From an uncultured Lachnospiraceae bacterium (GTDB lineage Bacteria; Bacillota; Clostridia; Lachnospirales; Lachnospiraceae): 64,000 bases of DNA. Positions 16,003 through 23,679 of this stretch are shown here, in pieces. The translations under genes were made by a program, and so were the position numbers. The first letter of the stretch is position 1. Every line of letters starts with the position of its first letter. The stretch spans positions 43,702-107,701 of the forward strand of contig CAKRJY010000011.1 in assembly GCA_934352055.1 (NCBI GenBank), given 5' to 3'. The notes under the pieces are model-generated. The model saw only the letters and a list, made by a program, of their open reading frames with translations. It was not told the origin of the DNA and made no database searches.

Positions 16003-17977
16003 TTATTATCACCTCTCCTTTTTTTAAGTAAAAAGTAAATATACAGCCACATGGAATATTATCTTTTACTTCTATACTTCCACCATGTGCCTCTACTACA
16101 GATTTACACAATGCAAGTCCCAGACCCATGCTTCTCTTACTATCAGCAATTTTATTTTGTCCCGTATAGAACATATCAAATACATGTTCCTTTATTGTAT
16201 CATCCATTCCTGGCCCATTATCTGATATATTAACATAAACCATGTCATTTTTATTCCCATACTCGATCTTAATAACTGAACCTGTTTGTGTATATTTTAT
16301 TGCATTATTCACAATATTTATAACAACCTGCATAATCAACTTCGCATCGATATTGGCAATAATCAACTCCTCTGGACGACAAACTTCTATACCATGCTCC
16401 ACTTTGTTTCTATCAATGTGTTTTAGCGCCTCATCTATGACATCATCCATAATCTCTATTGATTGATTCAATTTCATTTCTCCATTTTCGATGCGAGTGA
16501 CAGACAAAAGATTTTCTACAAGTTGTATCAACCATTCCGAATCGTCATATATATCCGAAAATATTTGTTTCCTTGTTTCATCATCTAACATTTCATAATG
16601 GTTACACAGGTTACATGCATTACCTGATATAGATGTAAGAGGTGTTCTTAAATCATGAGATATCGTACGCAAAAGATTTGCTCTGAGCTTTTCCTTTCGT
16701 GCAATCATGGATGCCTCTTCTTTCGCTTTCTCATTATCAAGATTTACGAGAGCCAATGCACATTCACCCAAAATTGATAACAAAACACTATATTCAAAAG
16801 AACTCAGCGGCTCACGTTCCACTAAAATTCCCAGGATTCCATATACAACATCATTATTCCGAACTGCCAGATATAAGTGTTTGGCTTCTGAAAATTTTTT
16901 CGTTGTAGCACCTGCCCTCTTTTTATTTTTTAATACCCACTGCACCACTTCATCTTCTGAATCATCCATGTATATAGCACTGTTTCCATATACTTCTTTT
17001 GCATAAATATAACCATTATCAATCCTTCCATTTTTTACGGGATAAATAACGATATCTTTGTCCAATAATAGAATCACTTGGTTTGCCATTACTTGTAATA
17101 CATCATCATACGTTCTACTTTTCTGTAGAAGTTGATTTGTGTCAAATAATACTTTTGTCCGATAAGCAGCACGCGCAGATTCTCTTGCGCTGTCTTTCAG
17201 GCGATATGCCAATGAGCCTGTGAGTAATGCTGCAAGCAGCATGATAATAAACGTTACATAATATCCTGGCTCATATGCATGAAAGGTATATCTCGGCTCT
17301 GTAAAAATATAATTAAAAAGAAGTACACTACACAGCGAACTAATTAAGCTGCAAAAATGACTTTTTGTTAAGACAGCACTGAGCAAAACCCCAAATATAT
17401 ACACCGTAATAATGTTAGCTTCTGTAAATCCACAACGACTAAAACACAATCCCAACACGGTCGTAACCAACAACAGTGTTATGGTAATTAAAATATCCTT
17501 TTTGGTTGGTATGATATACTCCGTCAGTTTTATCTTTCGGTTTTCCTTTATGTCCATTTTTGAATCCGGGATAATATAGATGTCTACATGGGGAGCAATC
17601 ATAATGAGTTGTTCTGTTAAAGTCTGCTTGTCCCAAAAATGAAATTTTTTTGTGTTACTTCTTCCAATCACAATTTTTGTGACACCAGAGATTCTGGCGA
17701 ATTCCGCTATCTGAAATGAAATATTTTCTCCAATAACAGTCGTAATTTCCGCTCCTTTATCCTCTGCATATTTTATGTTATTTTGTAATCTCACCCGATC
17801 CACCTCATTGAGTGAATTCTCTCTTACATTTGATACATATAAAGCTGTAAATTCTGCATGAAATGCATTTGCAAGATTTGCCGCTTCATCAATAATCCTT
17901 TTGTTAGAAGGTGATGATGACAGACATACCAGGATATGCTGCTGTTTTTCTCTTACTATACTATCATTTTGACTCAT
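15995..17977 (-). CDS. kdpD: KdpD-like sensor histidine kinase lacking the N-terminal KdpD domain
   Basis: The protein has 660 aa versus ~890 for full KdpD. It begins directly with the USP-like domain (HILVCLSSSPSNKRIIDEA). Four close membrane helices follow near residues 165-265, then a GAF-like region (~285-410), HisKA with phospho-acceptor His in RTISHDLRTPLTS near residue 441, and HATPase_c with DNGPGMDD and MGLGLALCKSVVEAHGG. The missing ~200 residues are the P-loop sensor domain of classical KdpD. The start has GGAGC upstream and no extension is open. It probably senses K+ or turgor and acts through the adjacent regulator. Confidence 0.9.
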   Translation of the reverse strand: MSQNDSIVREKQQHILVCLSSSPSNKRIIDEAANLANAFHAEFTALYVSNVRENSLNEVDRVRLQNNIKYAEDKGAEITTVIGENISFQIAEFARISGVTKIVIGRSNTKKFHFWDKQTLTEQLIMIAPHVDIYIIPDSKMDIKENRKIKLTEYIIPTKKDILITITLLLVTTVLGLCFSRCGFTEANIITVYIFGVLLSAVLTKSHFCSLISSLCSVLLFNYIFTEPRYTFHAYEPGYYVTFIIMLLAALLTGSLAYRLKDSARESARAAYRTKVLFDTNQLLQKSRTYDDVLQVMANQVILLLDKDIVIYPVKNGRIDNGYIYAKEVYGNSAIYMDDSEDEVVQWVLKNKKRAGATTKKFSEAKHLYLAVRNNDVVYGILGILVEREPLSSFEYSVLLSILGECALALVNLDNEKAKEEASMIARKEKLRANLLRTISHDLRTPLTSISGNACNLCNHYEMLDDETRKQIFSDIYDDSEWLIQLVENLLSVTRIENGEMKLNQSIEIMDDVIDEALKHIDRNKVEHGIEVCRPEELIIANIDAKLIMQVVINIVNNAIKYTQTGSVIKIEYGNKNDMVYVNISDNGPGMDDTIKEHVFDMFYTGQNKIADSKRSMGLGLALCKSVVEAHGGSIEVKDNIPCGCIFTFYLKKGEVIINE

Positions 17978-18001
17978 TCAATTTATGCTCCAAGTTTTTT
18001 C

Positions 18002-18253
18002 TTACATCATACCACTTTTATCTATTAAGATAATCTCAAAATTTATATGATCCTTTCTAAACTTGTCAATTTCCCTATCAATCTCTTCAAGTGACATATT
18101 TCCAGATAATCGAACGACCAATGGCTTCTTTTTTTCCATTTCTTTTGTCATTCTTCTCTCATTTTCTAATAGAAAACGATCTACAGCCCTCATCACATAG
18201 TATCCAAAAACAAAGACTGCCGTAATTACCAATACTACTATGATATTTCCCAA
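18002..18253 (-). CDS. 83-aa single-helix membrane protein in the Ktr-Kdp operon
   Basis: The predicted start is TTG at 18253, eight bases after GAGG. One membrane helix (residues ~4-22) is followed by a basic/acidic cytoplasmic part (LENERRMTKEMEKKK) and a small alpha/beta-like segment (LSLEEIDREIDKF region). No family was recognised. It lies between ktrA and the sensor kinase on the same strand, with short gaps (15 and 24 bp), so it is a likely accessory subunit or signalling link of the K+ system. That role is inferred only from position. Confidence 0.7.
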   Translation of the reverse strand: MGNIIVVLVITAVFVFGYYVMRAVDRFLLENERRMTKEMEKKKPLVVRLSGNMSLEEIDREIDKFRKDHINFEIILIDKSGMM

Positions 18254-18268
18254 TCAAATCGCCTCATT

Positions 18269-18916
18269 TCATATATGAAAACATTTTTGAATTGCTTTAT
18301 GTTCACCAACCACAAGAAGTGTTTGTCCTTCGTTCAAAATATCATCTGGAGATATGGCCAATTTCATACTCCCCTTCTCCTTAATTGCCATAATATTAAT
18401 CCCATATCTCTGTCTGATATCGACATCACGTATATTCTTTCCAATCCAGGCATCTGGCAGTTTCACTTCAAAAATTGCATAATTATCATCTAGCTTTACA
18501 TAGTCCAAAATGTAATTTGATGTATACCTTATTGCTGTCCACTTTGCAATTTGTTTCTCTGGATTCACTACTTCATCCGCGCCATTTCGTAGGAGAAATT
18601 TTTCCTGAACTTCGCGATTTGCCCTTGAAACAACCATCTTTCCTCCAAGTTCTTTTAAAAGCGATGTTGTTTCAAGAGAACTTTGGAAATCATTTCCAAT
18701 AGTTTCAATACATACATCGTAGTTATTAATTCCTAAAGATGCCAAAAAGTTAGCATTCGTACTATCTCCTATCAACGCATTTGTTGCATATGGCAATGCC
18801 TCGTTTACTCTGCTCTCGTTCTTATCTATAGCCATGACTTGATGTCCCAATTCATGAATTTGTTTCACAATCAACATTCCAAAATTGCCAAGTCCTATTA
18901 CCAATACTGATTTCAT
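18269..18916 (-). CDS. ktrA: KtrA-type K+ uptake regulatory subunit (RCK)
   Basis: The protein has 215 aa with an RCK_N Rossmann domain (VIGLGNFGMLIVKQI dinucleotide motif, then AIDKNESRVNEAL and GDSTNANFL) and an RCK_C domain (~residues 135-215, GINIMAIKEKG, LNEGQTLLVVGE). The single RCK pair and length match KtrA, which forms a cytoplasmic ring gating KtrB in response to ATP/ADP and, in many Firmicutes, c-di-AMP bound to RCK_C. AAGGAGAG precedes the ATG. The gene is 11 bp downstream of ktrB. Confidence 0.93.
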   Translation of the reverse strand: MKSVLVIGLGNFGMLIVKQIHELGHQVMAIDKNESRVNEALPYATNALIGDSTNANFLASLGINNYDVCIETIGNDFQSSLETTSLLKELGGKMVVSRANREVQEKFLLRNGADEVVNPEKQIAKWTAIRYTSNYILDYVKLDDNYAIFEVKLPDAWIGKNIRDVDIRQRYGINIMAIKEKGSMKLAISPDDILNEGQTLLVVGEHKAIQKCFHI

Positions 18917-18927
18917 TTTTTCTCTCC

Positions 18928-20265
18928 TTATCCTACTGTAATGTTTTCTATTGGATACTTTAATGTACTTGTATCCTTATGCGAAAAAGCTGCATATATA
19001 ATTGTCAAACCTCCCACACGTCCAAAAAACATAAGCAAAATCAATATAATGTGCGAGGCTTCTGAAAGACTTGTCGTAATTCCAAGAGTAAGCCCTACTG
19101 TACCAATAGCTGAAAAGCTTTCAAACATACAATCCAATATCGGCAAGCCTTCAACCATACTGATGATGACAGCCGCGGACACTGCAAAAAACTGATACAT
19201 AAACATAATGGTTGTTGCACTTTTTACAATGGAATCATCTATTCTTCTTCCATAAAAATTTGCATTCTGCCTTCTCCGAAAGACTGCAACAGCATTTGCA
19301 AATAAAACAGCAACCGTTGTTGTTTTCATTCCTCCTGCTGTAGAACCCGGAGAACCACCTATCAACATTAGAATCATTGTAATAGTTTTCCCTACATCAG
19401 ACATTTTTGATAAATCCGCTGTATTAAATCCCGCCGTTCTTGGCGTTACAGCCTGAAAGATAGACATGCAAATACGTTTTTCCAAAGGATTGTTATAAAA
19501 TTCTACAAAAAAGAATAAAACCGCGGGTACAAAAATCAATATTATTGTCGTTACCAGAATCACTTTCGTCTGCATTGCATATTCCTTAAGGCATGTTTTC
19601 TTCGTTACAATATCCCTCCATGTAAGAAATCCCATTCCTCCCAGAATAATCAAAATACATACCACCATATTTAGATATACATTTCCTGAAAATGTGGTTA
19701 AAGAACTAAACTTTCCTGTCTTATCTCCCATAAGATCAAATCCTGCATTACAAAACGCAGATATAGAATGAAAGACGGATAACCATATTCCTTTTCCCCC
19801 ATATCGCGGTACGAATACTGGAAATAACAATAATGCGCCAATCCCCTCAATTGCAAATGAAGTCAAAAAAAGAAATCGTGTCAGCTTAACAACACCACCA
19901 ACCTGTGGTGCTGAGAGTGCATTTTGCATCGTCTGACGCTGCATTAAACTGATTTTTCTTCCTGCAATCATAGACAGAAATGAGGCTACAGAGATAACTC
20001 CTAGTCCACCAACTTGTATCAGTATTAAAATCACTGTTTGTCCAAAATATGACCAATATGTCGCCGTATCATATACCACTAGTCCTGTAACACAAACTGC
20101 AGATGTGGCTGTAAATAATGCGTTTCCAAAGGAAGTAACCTCTCCACTTTGCGACGAAATAGGCAACATCAATAACATTGCTCCTAATAAAATTACCCCC
20201 ACAAATCCTAATGTTATAATTTGAAAAGATGTTAACTTTTCTTTTATTCTTACAAGGTATGACAC
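18928..20265 (-). CDS. ktrB: KtrB/TrkH-family K+ channel-like transporter
   Basis: The protein has 445 aa with a GTG start preceded by GGAGGAAG. It has four M1-P-M2-like repeats with filter segments such as TSAVCVTGLV, SAFCNAGFD, TPRTAGFNT and SAIGTVGLT, each with the conserved Gly. This is an integral membrane K+ (Na+-coupled) uptake subunit. It is first in an operon with ktrA, the 83-aa protein and the KdpD/KdpE-like pair. No c-di-AMP riboswitch is seen in the ~100-bp leader. Confidence 0.93.
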   Translation of the reverse strand: MSYLVRIKEKLTSFQIITLGFVGVILLGAMLLMLPISSQSGEVTSFGNALFTATSAVCVTGLVVYDTATYWSYFGQTVILILIQVGGLGVISVASFLSMIAGRKISLMQRQTMQNALSAPQVGGVVKLTRFLFLTSFAIEGIGALLLFPVFVPRYGGKGIWLSVFHSISAFCNAGFDLMGDKTGKFSSLTTFSGNVYLNMVVCILIILGGMGFLTWRDIVTKKTCLKEYAMQTKVILVTTIILIFVPAVLFFFVEFYNNPLEKRICMSIFQAVTPRTAGFNTADLSKMSDVGKTITMILMLIGGSPGSTAGGMKTTTVAVLFANAVAVFRRRQNANFYGRRIDDSIVKSATTIMFMYQFFAVSAAVIISMVEGLPILDCMFESFSAIGTVGLTLGITTSLSEASHIILILLMFFGRVGGLTIIYAAFSHKDTSTLKYPIENITVG

Positions 20266-20365
20266 CTGTGCTTCCTCCGTTCTTTCTTTTTCTATAAATA
20301 TTTTACGTCATAAAAAATAAGGTGCCATAAATTGTTTTTTTCTGATATAAAGATTGTATAAAGAT

Positions 20366-20402
20366 AAAAGAGTCATCCGGTCTAACCCAGATGACTCTTT
20401 TT
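20366..20402 (-). terminator. Terminator of the exosortase operon, overlapping the last codons
   Basis: AAAAGAGTCATC and GATGACTCTTTT form a 12-bp stem. The stop codon of the methyltransferase gene lies in the 12-base loop, so the last coding residues (KKSHLG) are encoded in the stem. T residues follow on the minus strand. Confidence 0.85.
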
Positions 20403-21230
20403 ACATCTTAATATATCTACTGTGTGTGCCCCGGCGCCAAGCAGCTCCGGACGTTCACATGTCGACAAATGATACTCGATAAATTTCGCAAACATCTCTT
20501 CCGACATGGCATTTAATTCCCTGCGCATATAGTCCGCCGGTCCATCTGCAGAAATTGTCTGTACATGTTCTAGCCCTGCTGCATCACGCAGTTCTTTCAT
20601 GTCTTCCAACCGCACATAGTCGTACAGATCTTTTTCCGTGGAATGACAATGGAAGTTTTCATCCAATCGTCCGTCTTCGACACACGCAATTGCATTTCCT
20701 TCCTTAAAGCCATAGGTGAGCACACCATATTCGTTCATCAGATATGCCACCAAAATATAACCACCTGGCTTTGTCACGCGTTTTGCTTCCATCAACGCCT
20801 GTAGCTTATCCTCAAAGGAATACAGATGATACATAGGTCCAAACAGAAGCGTCAGATCAAAGCTATCCTCAGCAAAACGTTTTAGCTTTCTTGCATCGCC
20901 CTGATAAGCCTGCAGCAAAAACTCTTTGCCTGCCTCCTGACATTCTTTTTTTGCCACTTCCGCATTCTGCTTCAAACGTCCCAGATTATATTTTACATAC
21001 TCTACCGCCGTCACATCGTGACCTTCTTTTGCCAGTTTCACTGCGTAACGCCCTGTTCCTGCACCGATATCCAGAATCCGTAATGTGGTATCCTTTGCAT
21101 TTTGCCCTTGCAAAACCTCTATATACTTATGGATATATTGCATCGTGGTAATATACTCTACCTGTCCATGACGTCGCGTCAAACGTTTATCTTCGTTAAA
21201 TTTGTTATAGTGAGCCGTCAATTCATCCAT
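20382..21230 (-). CDS. Class I SAM-dependent methyltransferase
   Basis: The protein has 282 aa. Motif I is ILDIGAGTGRYAVKLAKEG, followed by AVEYVKYNL, GDARKLKRF and LLFGPMYHLYSF. The fold is that of small-molecule or ubiquinone-type methyltransferases; the acceptor is unknown. The gap to the upstream 809-aa membrane protein gene is only 2 bp, with the GGAGG site inside that gene. It therefore belongs to the exosortase/polymer operon as its last gene and ends in a terminator hairpin. It could methylate the surface polymer, or be unrelated. Confidence 0.88.
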   Translation of the reverse strand: MDELTAHYNKFNEDKRLTRRHGQVEYITTMQYIHKYIEVLQGQNAKDTTLRILDIGAGTGRYAVKLAKEGHDVTAVEYVKYNLGRLKQNAEVAKKECQEAGKEFLLQAYQGDARKLKRFAEDSFDLTLLFGPMYHLYSFEDKLQALMEAKRVTKPGGYILVAYLMNEYGVLTYGFKEGNAIACVEDGRLDENFHCHSTEKDLYDYVRLEDMKELRDAAGLEHVQTISADGPADYMRRELNAMSEEMFAKFIEYHLSTCERPELLGAGAHTVDILRCKKSHLG

Positions 21231-21232
21231 AC

Positions 21233-23662
21233 TCAGTTCACCTCCAATAGTTTATCTGTCAGTTTGCGCAGTGGCACAAGAGGATCCCATTTTTTCTTAA
21301 ATAGCAGGATCCATAGAAAGATTGTTGCCAAAATGCCAATAAGTGTAACGATCATGCCCTCTTTAAAATATACGTAAACATAATGAATCCGTGTTGTTCC
21401 AGCTTTAACCGTGATCAGTTCATTCTTTACACCAATTTTCTGATCAGATACAAAATTATCCTGGTACGCTACATTGGTGCATACATCCTGGTCCGTCTTG
21501 ATCGTCATGCCATGTGTATCATAAATGATCGTCAGCGGAACAATCTTATAGGAAACATTGGTATCTGTCTCTTTCATGGCAAACATCTTTTCCACCAGCG
21601 TCCGCAGACCTGTCTGCGGTTTCTCTGCCAACATATAGGGCAGGCTCATGCCCATAACATGAATGTTCTTATCATAGGTCGCAAAATATCCCAATTCCAA
21701 GCCATCTGCCACAAAATTCTCCATCGTCACATCATCGTTGCTGCTCGTCAGATATTGGGAAACCCACTTGTATGGCAAATCAAACGTATAAGATTCATCC
21801 CCATACTGCCATTCGGAATCCTTTGTCAAAGTAATATCCTGCACTTCAATACCAAAAAGATTTCCTATGCCATAACGGTTCTTCGGAATACTCTTGGCAT
21901 CAATATACACCTCTGTTCCGGCATCCGCCAAAGATATCAATAAATTCTCGAACTTTTGTTGATCACTATAGGTAAACCCAGACAGATATATTTTTTTGTA
22001 CTGTTTGAGATCATCCAGAGAATAATCATCCAAATCATCACTTGCACCAGCCACAAAGGACGGATACATATAGGAAACATACAAGGCAGATGATCCGATC
22101 GCCAAGTTATCAGCCGATATATTCACGCCAAACTGTCCGTCTACCCCCTCTAGATCAAAGAGAATCACATTTGCATTTTCATCCACAAAAGTATAGCCAT
22201 ATCTCTTTGCCGCCGCTGCAATATCCTCTGTTGAAAATCCCTTTGGCAGAATAGACTTTTTCAAAAGCGCACTGTCACAGCCCAATTCCAGCAATTCCCG
22301 GAAAGTATAATCGTAGTATCCGTAGCGCGTTGCCTCCGTCATATGCACAATCCGCACATTGGTTGTCGCACCCTGAATATCCCAGCCCTGGACATAATCT
22401 ACATTCTTTTCCAGCACAAAATAGGAAATATATGATTTCAGTGTACTTTCATCCACAACGCCCATACGGTTTGAAGTCAGATCTGCCGCCTCGTCCAAGA
22501 GGTTTTCCTGGGATACCGGCTCCTCAATCTGGGTAAAATAGAAGTAGGACGGCGCTGTATCTAAGAGTACCGCAACCAACGTCAGCCAGAGCATCCCTTT
22601 CTTCTTAACTTCCAAAAAGCCCCACTCATAACAGATCAAAACATAACACATCTGCACATAACGCAGCATCCACCATGCCTGTGGCAAAGGCATATGACTC
22701 ACCAATGGCAAAAATGCATCTGCCGACAAGACGAAGAAGATCAGACCGATGATTGCGCCCGCCTTTCGCTTACCAAAGATGATAACGACAATGGCAAGCG
22801 CAAACATTGCCAGCCCAAAGGTACAGGAAGTCTCGCCCTGCTGTCTGGTTGTCACACTTAAAGACAAGAGCAGGTTCTGGCTCCAATCCGACATACGGTT
22901 TGCCGTCGAAGAAGAGGATCCCGTCACCACATCTCCCAAAAGCGCGGGCAAAAGAACAATCCCGGAAGATAGGATTCCCAGCACAAAGGCTAAGGGACCT
23001 AAATACCATGTTCCCTTTTTTGCTCCGGTAAAAATACTATACAGTGAAAAAATAATGGCGCACATAGCAGTCAGCATGATATGGGTCGCAACAAACAAAA
23101 ATACCATGATCACTGTCGGAACCAGAGATTTTTTCTTTTCGATCAGATTCGTATAAAAATAAAAGAAAAGTGGCAGCATACCCGACATAAAAGCGCGGGC
23201 AAGATTTCCCTCACCAAACATCAGACGTACGTTATCCGGCAAAAAGAAATAACAAATGCCAATCACGATAAAGAAAAACCGCTGCTCACGATTAGCGATC
23301 AGACAAAATCCGATATAACCCACCGCAAAAATGGTCACAAAGAACAGATAGTAAGACAGAAGCAGGCTACCTGTCAGCAGATAGCCGATCGCCATCACAT
23401 AATAAGCAAAGATCGGCCAATAGCGGAACATCTGAAATCCATTGTACCAGTCCTCTGTATAGAGCGGAAAAAGCATACCTTTTTTGATGTTCTCTCCTAA
23501 GAATTCCACCTTATACAAGTGTCCATATACATCTTCTCCTGCCGGCTGATAGCCTCTCAAATACAAGAACAAAAAGATTCCGAGAGAAACCAGTATGCCA
23601 ACCAAAATTTCAATGGCAATATATTTTTTATTGTGATTTTGTTCTTTATTTTTTTGTTTCAT
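21233..23662 (-). CDS. Large PTPS-related integral membrane protein (XrtG locus), copy B
   Basis: The protein has 809 aa. About 12 membrane helices occupy residues 1-400, starting after a KKYIAIE segment. An extracytoplasmic region of ~370 residues follows, then one C-terminal helix (IVTLIGILATIFLWILLF). The layout recalls YfhO/PMT-like glycosyltransferase-C membrane proteins; the 6-pyruvoyl-tetrahydropterin-synthase-related membrane family is found beside exosortase genes. It is a paralogue of the next gene (820 aa): both contain YLSGFTY(S/D)DQ near the same position and KIVPLTI near the end. It probably makes or exports a lipid-linked surface glycan. Confidence 0.82.
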   Translation of the reverse strand: MKQKNKEQNHNKKYIAIEILVGILVSLGIFLFLYLRGYQPAGEDVYGHLYKVEFLGENIKKGMLFPLYTEDWYNGFQMFRYWPIFAYYVMAIGYLLTGSLLLSYYLFFVTIFAVGYIGFCLIANREQRFFFIVIGICYFFLPDNVRLMFGEGNLARAFMSGMLPLFFYFYTNLIEKKKSLVPTVIMVFLFVATHIMLTAMCAIIFSLYSIFTGAKKGTWYLGPLAFVLGILSSGIVLLPALLGDVVTGSSSSTANRMSDWSQNLLLSLSVTTRQQGETSCTFGLAMFALAIVVIIFGKRKAGAIIGLIFFVLSADAFLPLVSHMPLPQAWWMLRYVQMCYVLICYEWGFLEVKKKGMLWLTLVAVLLDTAPSYFYFTQIEEPVSQENLLDEAADLTSNRMGVVDESTLKSYISYFVLEKNVDYVQGWDIQGATTNVRIVHMTEATRYGYYDYTFRELLELGCDSALLKKSILPKGFSTEDIAAAAKRYGYTFVDENANVILFDLEGVDGQFGVNISADNLAIGSSALYVSYMYPSFVAGASDDLDDYSLDDLKQYKKIYLSGFTYSDQQKFENLLISLADAGTEVYIDAKSIPKNRYGIGNLFGIEVQDITLTKDSEWQYGDESYTFDLPYKWVSQYLTSSNDDVTMENFVADGLELGYFATYDKNIHVMGMSLPYMLAEKPQTGLRTLVEKMFAMKETDTNVSYKIVPLTIIYDTHGMTIKTDQDVCTNVAYQDNFVSDQKIGVKNELITVKAGTTRIHYVYVYFKEGMIVTLIGILATIFLWILLFKKKWDPLVPLRKLTDKLLEVN

Positions 23663-23679
23663 AAGCCTCTAAACTCGTT

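Noticed and set aside
15274..18916. A classical Kdp system
   Set aside because: KdpD- and KdpE-like genes are present, but no kdpFABC genes lie in the window; the transporter here is KtrAB.
20266..20365. c-di-AMP or other riboswitch ahead of the K+ transporters
   Set aside because: Leaders of ktrB (20266-20365) and trkA (34482-34600) are short and show no conserved riboswitch core that I can recognise.
21383..21943. Plus-strand ORF opposite the 809-aa membrane protein
   Set aside because: It lacks a ribosome site, has a composition typical of antisense reading and overlaps a well-supported gene.
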